Source: Panulirus ornatus
Lineage: Eukaryota > Arthropoda > Malacostraca > Decapoda > Palinuridae
DNA: 64,000 bases
Assembly (NCBI RefSeq): GCF_036320965.1
Contig: NC_092257.1
Coordinates: 21,574,913 to 21,638,912 of the forward strand
Direction of reading: 5' to 3'
Below the pieces are notes generated by a model. It had not been told where the DNA came from and ran no database searches. It saw only the letters and a list, made by a program, of their open reading frames with translations. Within the stretch, counting starts at the first letter, position 1. The number at the start of each line of letters is the position of its first letter. The position numbers were made by a program, and so were the translations under genes. This document shows, in pieces, positions 53,225 through 64,000 of this stretch.

Positions 53225-53428
53225 TCATGCACAGTACATCAAAAAATACATGAACAGATACTGTGCACAAAGTAGTTTTGCATTAAATAAATAAATACAA
53301 TCATCCTCGGCAAAAATTATACCCCAAAACATTCTACAGAGGAAGGATATGGCATCATGACACTGGATGAGAGTGGTGGCTGACTGGTAGTCCATGGCAC
53401 TGTCAAGGCAGGTGACTCTACAGTATTT
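53225..53428 (-). CDS. Possible terminal exon of an unidentified minus-strand gene
   Basis: Preceded on the minus strand by a good acceptor (TTTTCTCTTTACAG). 67 codons open to TGA: KYCRVTCLDSAMDYQSATTL, then IQCHDAISFLCRMFWG and a tail. Third codon positions in the first 35 codons are C-rich, unlike the AT-rich surroundings, which suggests real coding; the last 30 codons look less so. No LINE similarity, and I do not recognise the protein. Confidence 0.35.
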   Translation of the reverse strand, partial: KYCRVTCLDSAMDYQSATTLIQCHDAISFLCRMFWGIIFAEDDCIYLFNAKLLCAQYLFMYFLMYCA

Positions 53429-53599
53429 CTGTAAAGAGAAAATAGAATTATTTTCACCTAAGCTTAATTTATTTGCACCAAAAACCAAACATATTTCAGT
53501 TGTTCATTAAGCTAAACTTGGCAACACATTAATTTACAAGACAACACTTACATATTAAAATGCAGACATTTTATGTATCGCAGACTTTTTAGAAGCTAA

Positions 53600-54150
53600 A
53601 GTATTAAGCAACTATGCTCCATTTCACTCTATCCCTTGCACACCTCACACCCTTTTGCATGTTCAGGCCCTGAGACTTCAGAGTATTTTTCACTCTTATC
53701 ATTCCATCTCTTTGGTTTCCCAACTTTTACCTTGTTCCTTCCACTTCTGACATGTATAATCTCTTTGTCATCCTTTTCATATGTCCAAACTATTTCAACA
53801 CACCTCTTCCAAGGCTCTCATACATACTCCTCTTACTAACACATTTCTCTTTTACTCTATCGTTTTCTTCTTTGATCATTTCCAACACAATTATCCTAAC
53901 CTTTACATTTTTGTCTACAACCTACATCTCACATCCATACAGCACCGTCCTCTTTCCACATTCCTCAGTGGGCCCAAGACCACTGCCCCCTCAACCATCC
54001 TATGGTTCAATTCAGCTCCCATACATGAATCCATTCACATATACATCCACAACCAGGTATCAAAGAACGCTTCCCATCTCCTCCTTCGTCATCTCTGCCA
54101 GTAATCACTTCCCCATCTGCCCATTTCACCAATGTTCCTCCCACACACAG
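53600..54150 (-). mobile_element. Old RTE-like relic
   Basis: Minus-strand landmarks CATTTCACTCTATCCCTTGC and TTTTGCATGTTCAGGCCC correspond to the C-terminal codons. No intact frame. Confidence 0.55.
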
Positions 54151-55560
54151 CAGTTGGACTGGATAGGACTGCAATTGAAATTCTTACGAAATGGGGTGCC
54201 TGTACTGCTGACTTGATAATTTCAATGTGTGTATGGCTCATGATGAGGTGCCTGATTGTAAGAATGCCTGTATAGTCCACTGTATAAAGGCAACTGGGAC
54301 AATAATGAATGTGGCAGCTGAAGGTATAATTGGAGTCATAGGGTATTCTGTATAAAGGAAAATGGTAACATTTTGTGTTTTGTCCTGAAAAATGATTGGT
54401 GATTACGAATACTCACAAAGTTGTATGGGAGAATGGTGATTGAGAGGGTGGTGGCATATATGGAGTATCAGACTGGGACGGAATGATGTGATTTGGGGAG
54501 CGGTAAAAGATGTGCAGATTGGATCATGCTTTGAAGAATTAGTATGAGAAATACTTAAACATAAGTATTTTACTGTTTTATTATTTCTAATAAGAACTGG
54601 AAGAAGCGTATGACATTTATCAAAACTAAGAAGAAGGGAGGAGGAATCATTTTAAGTGAAGGTGTGTCTGTGAAACTGGTTTGTGATGGCTGCTTAATCT
54701 GTTGAATGGCATGAGGAGGGAGGTGGTAGGTAGGTATGCACACACAATGTGGGGGGCATGGAAGGTGTCATTTACTGATGACTTATGACACACGCTGGTG
54801 GCAGATTCGAGTTAGAAACTGAAAAAGCTGGATTGTGAGTAGGTGTAAAAGGAGAAAGCTGAGAGAAAATGTAAATAAATGTATGTTTATTAGGTTTTGT
54901 TGTGGAAAGAATCTGGGTGGTTGGTGTACGAGTTTCAACAGAGAACCTAAAAGAAACTGTTTTGCATACCTGGGAAAGATAAGTGAAGAACAGCCCAGCA
55001 AACAGGAACAAAAGCAAGCCATAAGGGTAAGATTGTAAGAGAGATCACAATCTATGAGAGAAAAGATGGGTATGTTTGATGGTACAGTAGTTACAATGGA
55101 ACTATATGGAAGCAAGGCATGGGCCCTTGACAAAAAAATAAAGTACAGAAGAGCTCAGAAATATCAGACATTGTTTTTCAGGACAACACATGGTGTGAGG
55201 GGCTTTGATCAAATAAGAAATGACAGTTAAGGGAAAGGTGTGGCAGTAAGAGGAGTAAGTATGATAGAGCTGGAGAGAATGTGATGAAATGGTTGGGACA
55301 TATGGAGAGGATTACTGACAGGGTACACTTGTCAGAAATGGAAAGAAAGAGAAGGGGGAAAGCAAGGAGGAGGAGGAAGGATGGAGAAAGTGGGTCCGAG
55401 TGTTTGGGGCCTCAACATGTGGTATATGGAAATCAATGGGCTGAACCTGGGCATATGAAACAGTTAGGGAAAATCACAGACAGGTCTTTGGAGACTGGCT
55501 GTGGATTTTGGTGCACTATACATGATGGCTAAAGTGTAGATGTGGTAGGATAAAGCCATC
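54151..55560 (+). mobile_element. Old RTE-like relic, opposite orientation
   Basis: Plus-strand landmarks: GGCTCATGATGAGGTGCCTG, then AAGAATGCCTGTATAGTCCA, AGTTAGAAACTGAAAAAGCTGG (LQKL codons), AGAAAGCTGAGAGAAAATG and the GHMERM codons near 55297. Many lesions. It faces the relic at 53600-54150. Confidence 0.55.
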
Positions 55561-56134
55561 CTTTATTTCTGGCAATGCTTTTTATATTCATACAAAAAAA
55601 TTTAAATGACCATACTGTATCAGATAAATAATGTAGATAAATATTGCCAAACTGATTAAAGTATTTACTCTAACACAAGGAAAACATGCCAAAATTGTAC
55701 TAAAAATACTAAATACTTAAGCTTTTATTCTTCTTCCTCCCATTTTTTCCTTAATATTTCCTTTCCTAATACCTCCTATCATTGATTTTTCCAAATACTG
55801 CATACACTGCACGAATGTTGCACCCATACACTACAGTAAATTAAGATATTGAAGAATGTACCGTAAATTAACTACAAAGGGATAAAACTCTGATTGACAT
55901 TCTGGCAGGTTAACAGCAGAGTTGGTACCCAAGACACCCTTTTCCAAGTACTGCATGTGTTTAAGTTAGGCAAGCTCAGTATCATGGATGTTCAGTTCTA
56001 TTTCAGTGTGAAAATTCTGCACCAAAATTCAGTGTGAAAATTCTGTACCAAAATTCAGTGTGACATTCTGTACCAAAACTAAAAATGCCCCAGACTCTGT
56101 CCAAATGGCTGGAGAGGAGGAAGTCCTTACTTAC
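55561..56134. other. Unassigned AT-rich stretch
   Basis: Contains a short triplicated motif, AAAATTCAGTGTGA with TTCTG(C/T)ACCA between copies, at 56010-56080. No gene seen. Confidence 0.5.
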
Positions 56135-56300
56135 AGATGCAAGACCTGATCATCAAGAAGAATGACCCATGCCAGCTTGGCCCATTCTGACCACAGAAGA
56201 CAGCTACCAACGTAGAATGACTTCTCTCTTTCACCATGCGTACATAGCAGTAATAAGCAAATCCAAAGGACATTCCATTTCTAAGATTGTCATCTACATC
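56135..56300 (-). CDS. Possible internal exon of an unidentified minus-strand gene
   Basis: Minus strand: acceptor TTTTTTGTATTGCAG, donor ATCT|GTAAGT. Of the three frames only one is open, 55 codons: DVDDNLRNGMSFGFAYYCYV, RMVKERSHSTLVAVFCGQNG, PSWHGSFFLMIRSCI. No LINE similarity and no family recognised. It ends in phase 1, which does not join directly to the 53.4-kb candidate, so any gene would need at least one more exon. Confidence 0.35.
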
Positions 56301-56389
56301 CTGCAATACAAAAAATCAATATCTTGACCAAGCATTCAAAGAAAAAATGCTTGCATTTATTTAACTGTACAACTGTATTCTAGTTTATG

Positions 56390-57530
56390 AAAGTGGGAAC
56401 TAGAGGAGTCAATCCAAGGAGTGGGGTGCTCATCCTTTACGATGGCTCTGGCTGGGGTGTCTGAAAGTGCTAGACGAGAATAATGAGATATGTTAAAGGA
56501 GAGGAACATGGCTATTATGACTCTTAAAAATGAGCTTATGAGGATACTTAAGAATATAATTTGAGAATGTTTTGTGTGTAAAATCTTAGGCCAGTGTTAG
56601 GACTTGAGAAAAGGATTGGGGTGGCACTACTAGAAGGAGTTTAGTTAATGCGAGACTGGAAAGAAGTAAGCCCATGAATAATTTTGAATGAAAGTGGATT
56701 ATGAGAGGGTGACCAACTGTGCTGATGCACTCACTAGCAAGAGTGTTTTGAAGAGAGAGAATGCATTTTTTTATGTGAGTGATCAAGTATTAGTGATGGG
56801 CAATTTGAATGCGAGTGAATAACATGGCAGTTTAAAGGTTAACTGGGAGAGAGGGGATGAGGCACCCACAGAACAAAATAGGCGAATTGCTTGATGACTG
56901 GGAAAGCTCGAAGAGCAGTGGAAAATGCATGGAAAGAGAGGTTGTTATTTGGGTGGGCAAAAATAGGTATGCTTGAAGGTATAATGTCCAAACAATGTTC
57001 TATGAATGCATGAAAGGATGTGCAGAGGAGGTTGGATATGGTGGAAGTGAAATATATGTGAACAATATGTAGTATGAGATGGTTAGATCAAGTAAGTAAT
57101 AAAAGGGTAATAAGAAGAGTGTGGTTGAGATAGGTGGAGGGTGTGCCAAAAGGTCTGGACATAAGAAAGAATGCGGGAGGAAAGGTTGACAACAATGATA
57201 TATGTCAGACATGGAGGGCACAAAGGGGACTGAAAGACCACAATGGAGATGGAAAAATGGAGTGAAAATGATTCCAAGTGATCGGTGCCTGAACATGCAG
57301 GAGGGTGAACAGTGTGCATGGAATACTGTGAACTGTAATGATGTATAAAGGGGGGTGACATGCTGTCCAAAGACTGAACCAGGGTGTGTGAAGCAGCCGA
57401 GGAAAACCATGGAAAGGTCTGTGGGACCTGGTCGTGATTTCAGTGCACTTCATATGACAGCTAAGTAATGGATGTGAGCAAATGCAGCCTTTCCTTGTCT
57501 GTACTTGTCAGTACTTTGCTAACATGGGAG
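56390..57530 (+). mobile_element. Old RTE-like relic with internal deletion
   Basis: Starts with endonuclease 5' landmarks (GTGCTCATCCTTTACGATGG, TGGCTCTGGCTGGGGTGTCT) and passes GTGATGGGCAATTTGAATGC. It jumps near 56890 to the C-terminal region and 3' UTR. No intact frame. Confidence 0.6.
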
Positions 57531-58969
57531 TGTACAGTTATGCAAAACCTTTTAAACCATGTATTCCCAATCTTTTCAACAAACTAGCTCCTCCCCATTT
57601 TCATTTACACAGGGACCCTCAAATGTCTCATACCCATCTCTTGGATTCAGAACTCCTTATGCACTTGCTTAGTTATTTCCAAAATGCAATCCTCTGTACA
57701 TCACATCTGTCACTACTAAGTACATAAGCACTAACAATCACTCACTTTTTCATAGTATATTTTCATCCGGACCTACATCATATACCAGCCTTGAATTCAC
57801 TTCCCTGCACTCTACAACAGAGCCCATCCTTCATAAAAAAAAATGCCACACATTTCTATATTCTCTTGTCCTCCCACTCCCGACAAACAATTACCCTTAC
57901 CCTTCAATTCTGAGTTGATGATAACCAATCCTAACTCAGTTCTTTCTGTTTCAGAAAGTCTTATTACCCTACCCTAATGCCCTTCCCATTAGTTAAACAA
58001 CATGCAGGAGATATGGTGATAGCATTCTAACTCCCCAACCCGAGGAAAAACCGTTTACAGATGGTCTTCTCCTGCAATACACTACTCAGCCTATTACAAT
58101 CTTTTCTACCATTGACATATAGATATCTTCAGGTGCTTAACTTCTATAAAAAAGGTGATACACCAACCTGACAACCTGCAGAGGTCTCTGTTTCCACACC
58201 AACTTCATATTATTGTCTTCTTGAGTCCGGGTTTTGGATTCTCCAACTGGCAGTTTATGACTCAGTGGTGAAGACCATCAGTACCTGAAGAATTTTGGGA
58301 AATATTATGAACTGACCAACACTTTCCATCAATTTGAAGCTCATAAGAGCTAAAGAGAAAAAAAAATGCTCCTGTGACAACAGGAATCATTTCATCATCA
58401 CTACTAGTATATCTCTTCGTGTTTTCTGGAATAGTATATACTGGAGCAAAAATAATAACCGAGGACATTATAACCCTCCGAAACTATAACCTTCATAAAC
58501 ATACCTTCAGGGCTTGAACTGAGGGGAGGATGACATCTTCCTTTTTCACTTGTCATTCCTCATATTGCCGAACAAAATGGGTGGGATCCACCTTAACTCA
58601 GAATCAAATAACCACCCGTGTACTTCAATGAAATAAAACTTAAACAAATGTACGAATTATACAAAGCTAATGATTCGGCAGAATAACCTTCTCTCAACCA
58701 CCATCCGAATTAAGAATTGTAAATTTATATTTTCTAGCACTGCCTCACCTTGTTTCACAATGATCTTTGTTAAAATTGACAATTAAGTAACCTGTTTGAA
58801 TTTCGCACCCACCAGCTTCTATTAGAGAACTTTGACCAGAATAAAATCAGATCTAAAGCAAGTGGTTTACTCAATGTAGTTTTTGTTTTTTCAGTAAAAT
58901 ACTTGAGAAATAAACCACTTAGAGCATCCAGCCATGCAAGTAATATATCTATCTTAAGCCCAGCTCACA

Positions 58970-58973
<4 letters not shown>
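57531..58973. other. Unassigned stretch left of the (AT)n tract
   Basis: May hold 5' exons of the candidate minus-strand gene. Small open stretches with splice-like edges occur at 58150-58285 and 58504-58560, but their frames do not join. Confidence 0.35.

Positions 58974-59056
<83 letters not shown>
58974..59056. repeat. (AT)n microsatellite
   Basis: About 80 bp, directly against the poly(A) side of the next LINE. Confidence 0.95.
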
Positions 59057-59060
<4 letters not shown>

Positions 59061-60211
59061 TATTTATTTATTTTGCTTTGTCGCTGTCTCGCGCGTTTGC
59101 GAGGTAACGCAAGCAAACAGACGAAAGAAATGGCCCAACCCACCCCCATACACAATGTATACACACACACGTCCACACACGCAAATATACATACCTATAC
59201 ATCCCAATGTACACATATATATACATACACAGACATACATATATACCCATGCACACAATTCACACAGTCTGCCCCCATTCACTCCCATCGCCACCTCGCC
59301 ACACATGGAATATCTTCCCCCTCCCCCCTCATGTGTGCGAGGTAGCACTAGGAAAAGACAACAAAGGCCCCATTCGTTCACACTCAGTCTCTAGCTGCCA
59401 CGCAATAATGCCCGAAACCACAGCTCCCTTTCCACATCCAGGCCCCACACAACTTTCCATGGTTTACCCCAGACGCTTCACATGCCCTGATTCAATCCAC
59501 TGACAGCACGTCAACCCCGGTATACCACATTGATCCAATTCACTCTATTCCTTGCCCTCCTTTCACCCTCCTGCATGTTCAGGCCCCGATCACACAAAAT
59601 CTTTTTCACTCCATCTTTCCACCTCCAATTTGGTCTCCCACTTCTCCTCGTTCCCTCCACCTCCGACACATATATCCTCTTGGTCAATCTTTCCTCACTC
59701 ATTCTCTCCATGTGCCCAAACCATTTCAAAACACCCTCTTCTGGTCTCTCAACCACGCTCGTTTTATTTCCACACATCTCTCTTACCCTTACATTACCTA
59801 CTCGATCAAACCACCTCACACCACACATTGTCCTCAAACATCTCATTTCCAGCACATCCACCCTCCTGCACACAACTCTATCTATAGCCCACGCCTCGCA
59901 ACCATACAACATTGTTGGAACCACTATTCCTTCAAACATACCCATTTTTGCTTTCCGAGATAATGTTCTCGACTTCCATACATTCTTCAAGGCTCCCAGG
60001 ATTTTCGCCCCCTCCCCCACCCTATGATTCACTTCCACTTCCATGGTTCCATCCGTTGCCAGATCCACTCCCAGATATCTAAAACACTTTACTTCCTCCA
60101 GTTTTTCTCCATTCAAACTTACCTCCCAATTGACTTGACCCTCAACCCTATTGTACCTAATAACCTTGCTCTTATTCACATTTACTCTTAACTTTCTTCT
60201 TTCACACACCA
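59057..60211 (-). mobile_element. RTE-like LINE, long 3' UTR, chimeric at its 5' side
   Basis: Minus strand. RT C-terminal frame 59511-60209, ending NRVNWINVVYRG. At about 60211 it switches abruptly to the start of the duplicated block, losing about 11 bp (TTTACCAAACT) of the normal sequence. Confidence 0.8.
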
Positions 60212-60997
60212 GTCACCAGCTTCTGCAGTTTCTCACATGAATCAGCCACCAGCGCTGTATCATCAGCGAACAACAACTGACTCACTTCCCAAGCTCTCTC
60301 ATCCACAACAGACTTCATACTTGCCCCTCTTTCCAAAACTCTTGCATTCACCTCCCTAACAACCCCATCCATAAACAAATTAAACAACCATGGAGACATC
60401 ACACTTCCCTGCCGCAAACCTACATTCACTGAGAACCAATCACTTTCCTCTCTTCCTACACGTACACATGCCTTACATCCTCGATAAAAACTTTTCACTG
60501 CTTCTAACAACTTGCCTCCCACACCATATATTCTTAATACCTTCCACAGAGCATCTCTATCAACTCTATCATATGCCTTCTCCAGATCCATAAATGCTAC
60601 ATACAAATCCATTTACTTTTCTAAGTATTTCTCATATACATTCTTCAAAGCAAACACCTGATCCACACATCCTCTACCACTTCTGAAACCACACTGCTCT
60701 TCCTCAATCTGATGCTCTGTACATGCCTTCACCCTCTCAATCAATACCCTCCCACATAATTTACCAGGAATCCTCAACAAACTTATACCTCCGTAATTTG
60801 AGCACTCACTCTTATCCCCTTTGCCTTTGTACAATGGCACTATGCATGCACTCCGCCAATCCTCAGGCACCCCACCATGAGTCATACATACATTAAATAA
60901 CCTTACCAACCAGTCAACAATACAGTCACCCCCCTTTTTTAATAAATTCCACTGCAGTACCATCCAAACCTGCTGCCTTGCCGGCTTTCATCTTCCG

Positions 60998-61031
<34 letters not shown>

Positions 61032-61264
61032 TTCTTTCTTTCAAACTATTTGCCATTTCCTGCGTTTGCGAGGTAGTGTTAAGAACAGAGGACTGGGCTT
61101 TAGAGGGAAAATCCTCATCTGGCCTCCTTCTCTGTTCCTTCTTTTGGAAAATTAAAAAAAACGAGAGGGGAGGATTTCCAGCCACCCGCTCCCTCCCCTT
61201 TTAGTCGCCTTCTATGACACGCAGAGAATACGTGGGAAGTATTCTTTCTCCCCTATCCCCAGGG

Positions 61265-61359
<95 letters not shown>

Positions 61360-62253
61360 ATACCTCGTCGCTGTCTCCCGCGGTTGCGAGGTAGCGCAAG
61401 GAAACAGACGAAAGAAATGGCCCAACCCACCCCATACACATGTACATACACACGTCCACACACGCAAATATACATACCTACACAGCTTTCCATGGCCCAC
61501 CCCGGACGCTTCACATGCCTTGATTCAATCCACTGACAGCACGTCAACCCCTGTATACCACATCGCTCCAATTCACTCTATTCCTTGCCCTCCTTTCACC
61601 CTCCTGCATGTTCAGGCCCCGATCACACAAAATCCTTTTCACTCCATCTTTCCACCTCCAATTTGGTCTCCCTCTTCTCCTCGTTCCCTCCACCTCCGAC
61701 ACATATATCCTCTTGGTCAATCTTTCCTCACTCATTCTCTCCATGTGCCCAAACCATTTCAAAACACCTTCTTCTGCTCTCTCAACCACGCTCTTTTTAT
61801 TTCCACACATCTCTCTTACCCTTACGTTACTTACTCGATCAAACCACCTCACACCACACATTGTCCTCAAACATCTCATTTCCAGCACCTCCATCCTCCT
61901 GCGCACAACTCTATCCATAGCCCACGCCTCGCAACCATACAACATTGTTGGAACCACTATTCCTTCAAACATACCCATTTTTGCTTTCCGAGATAATGTT
62001 CTCGACTTCCACACATTTTTCAAGGCTCCCAGAATTTTTGCCCCCTCCCCCACCCTATGATCCACTTCCGCTTCCATGGTTCCATCCGCTGACAGATCCA
62101 CTCCCAGATATCTAAAACACTTCACTTCCTCCAGTTTTTCTCCATTCAAACTCACCTCCCAATTGACTTGACCCTCAACCCTACTGTACCTAATAACCTT
62201 GCTCTTATTCACATTTACTCTTAACTTTCTTCTTCACACACTTACCAAACTCC
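60212..62253. repeat. Tandem duplication unit A, about 2.04 kb
   Basis: Contains, left to right: RT middle part on minus (60212-60998), (AT)n, composite element (61028-61263), (AT)n, then the 3' part of an RTE-like LINE on minus (61344-62253). It repeats almost exactly from 62254. Confidence 0.9.
61028..61263 (-). mobile_element. Composite short element, antisense, in unit A
   Basis: Flanked on both sides by (AT)n (60999-61027 and 61264-61343). Same family as 2897-3162. Confidence 0.75.
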
Positions 62254-63038
62254 GTCACCAGCTTCTGCAGTTTCTCACATGAATCAGCCACCAGCGCTGT
62301 ATCATCAGCGAACAACAACTGACTCACTTCCCAAGCTCTCTCATCCACAACAGACTTCATACTTGCCCCTCTTTCCAAAACTCTTGCATTCACCTCCCTA
62401 ACAACCCCATCCATAAACAAATTAAACAACCATGGAGACATCACACTTCCCTGCCGCAAACCTACATTCACTGAGAACCAATCACTTTCCTCTCTTCCTA
62501 CACGTACACATGCCTTACATCCTCGATAAAAACTTTTCACTGCTTCTAACAACTTGCCTCCCACACCATATATTCTTAATACCTTCCACAGAGCATCTCT
62601 ATCAACTCTATCATATGCCTTCTCCAGATCCATAAATGCTACATACAAATCCATTTACTTTTCTAAGTATTTCTCATATACATTCTTCAAAGCAAACACC
62701 TGATCCACACATCCTCTACCACTTCTGAAACCACACTGCTCTTCCTCAATCTGATGCTCTGTACATGCCTTCACCCTCTCAATCAATACCCTCCCACATA
62801 ATTTACCAGGAATCCTCAACAAACTTATACCTCCGTAATTTGAGCACTCACTCTTATCCCCTTTGCCTTTGTACAATGGCACTATGCATGCACTCCGCCA
62901 ATCCTCAGGCACCCCACCATGAGTCATACATACATTAAATAACCTTACCAACCAGTCAACAATACAGTCACCCCCTTTTTTAATAAATTCCACTGCAGTA
63001 CCATCCAAACCTGCTGCCTTGCCGGCTTTCATCTTCCG
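61344..63038 (-). mobile_element. RTE-like LINE, 5'-truncated, short 3' UTR
   Basis: T run 61344-61361 is the poly(A). RT codons 61544-62212, 62205-62654 and on to about 63037 form one copy with a frameshift near 62210-62250 (bases lost in the CERRK...FGKV codons). It is 5'-truncated against (AT)n in [11 protein letters not shown]. The right part (62254-63038) is the source or copy of 60212-60998. Confidence 0.85.
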
Positions 63039-63066
63039 CAAATATATATATATATATATATATATA

Positions 63067-63302
63067 TTTTTTCTTTCTTTCAAACTATTTGCCATTTCCT
63101 GCGTTTGCGAGGTAGTGTTAAGAACAGAGGACTGGGCTTTAGAGGGAAAATCCTCATCTGGCCTCCTTCTCTGTTCCTTCTTTTGGAAAATTAAAAAAAA
63201 CGAGAGGGGAGGATTTCCAGCCACCCGCTCCCTCCCCTTTTAGTCGCCTTCTATGACACGCAGAGAATACGTGGGAAGTATTCTTTCTCCCCTATCCCCA
63301 GG
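63067..63302 (-). mobile_element. Composite short element, antisense, in unit B
   Basis: Duplicate of 61028-61263, with (AT)n at 63039-63066 and 63303-63382. Confidence 0.75.
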
Positions 63303-63303
63303 G

Positions 63304-63382
<79 letters not shown>

Positions 63383-63398
<16 letters not shown>

Positions 63399-64000
63399 AT
63401 ACCTCGTCGCTGTCTCCCGCGGTTGCGAGGTAGCGCAAGGAAACAGACGAAAGAAATGGCCCAACCCACCCCATACACATGTACATACACACGTCCACAC
63501 ACGCAAATATACATACCTACACAGCTTTCCATGGCCCACCCCGGACGCTTCACATGCCTTGATTCAATCCACTGACAGCACGTCAACCCCTGTATACCAC
63601 ATCGCTCCAATTCACTCTATTCCTTGCCCTCCTTTCACCCTCCTGCATGTTCAGGCCCCGATCACACAAAATCCTTTTCACTCCATCTTTCCACCTCCAA
63701 TTTGGTCTCCCTCTTCTCCTCGTTCCCTCCACCTCCGACACATATATCCTCTTGGTCAATCTTTCCTCACTCATTCTCTCCATGTGCCCAAACCATTTCA
63801 AAACACCTTCTTCTGCTCTCTCAACCACGCTCTTTTTATTTCCACACATCTCTCTTACCCTTACGTTACTTACTCGATCAAACCACCTCACACCACACAT
63901 TGTCCTCAAACATCTCATTTCCAGCACCTCCATCCTCCTGCGCACAACTCTATCCATAGCCCACGCCTCGCAACCATACAACATTGTTGGAACCACTATT
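63383..64000 (-). mobile_element. RTE-like LINE 3' end, cut by the window end
   Basis: Poly(A), short 3' UTR and the last 137 codons (63583-63996). Duplicate of 61344-61957. Confidence 0.9.

Larger units (their letters stand above)
62254..64000. repeat. Tandem duplication unit B (runs off the window)
   Basis: Nearly identical to unit A at an offset of 2042, then 2039-2040, bp; the only differences I noticed are one-base homopolymer changes and AT-run lengths. Confidence 0.9.

Noticed and set aside
57531..57990. Another old LINE relic on the minus strand
   Set aside because: Pyrimidine-rich composition recalls antisense LINE sequence, but no specific landmark could be matched.
58150..58600. 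Further minus-strand exons with splice-like edges
   Set aside because: The frames contain stops or mismatched phases when joined to each other or to the candidate at 56300. Too weak to call.

Overview
This window is nuclear DNA of an arthropod, most likely a decapod crustacean. The only host gene I can name is split into ten exons whose protein matches the insect/human translation initiation factor eIF3 subunit L, and its closest resemblance is to the arthropod form. The rest is AT-rich and packed with non-LTR retrotransposon copies, Penelope-like elements and long (AT)n tracts. The decapod call rests partly on my memory of the repeat families and is weaker than the arthropod call.

Layout. 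1-5568: an inverted (twin-primed) RTE-like LINE, a short non-autonomous element and an inverted Penelope-like element, separated by (AT)n tracts. 5640-49825: the eIF3L gene on the + strand. It has two CCAAT boxes, a 24-nt coding exon 1 at 5820-5843 and nine more exons ending at a stop at 49823-49825. All joins are GT-AG and in phase, giving 540 codons. The introns total about 42 kb and hold at least a dozen RTE-like copies in both orientations, a second Penelope-like element in a three-layer nest, a jockey-like relic, composite short elements, a degenerate tandem array (intron 2) and a long inverted repeat (intron 7). 49826-58973: the 3' flank, mostly old RTE relics, with weak evidence for minus-strand exons of an unidentified, convergent gene near 53.2-56.3 kb. 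58974-64000: another RTE-like copy followed by a nearly exact 2.04-kb tandem duplication that runs off the window.

How it fits together. One RTE-like family dominates. It has a single ORF of about 1000 codons with an N-terminal APE-type endonuclease and a reverse transcriptase (FADD box), and an A-rich 3' end. Its 3' UTR comes in a short and a long form. A frequent ~235-bp non-autonomous element looks like a fusion of this LINE's 5' UTR and 3' terminus. Insertion order can be read from nesting and target-site duplications. The best-preserved reverse transcriptase frames are at 28.6-30.5 kb and 20.9-22.5 kb; every copy is 5'-truncated, frame-damaged or both, so no copy here looks autonomous. 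I found no CRISPR array, rRNA, tRNA or prokaryotic system, and nothing I would call a new biological system. The most original observations are the composite element, the shared terminal module, the intronic tandem array and the datable nesting.
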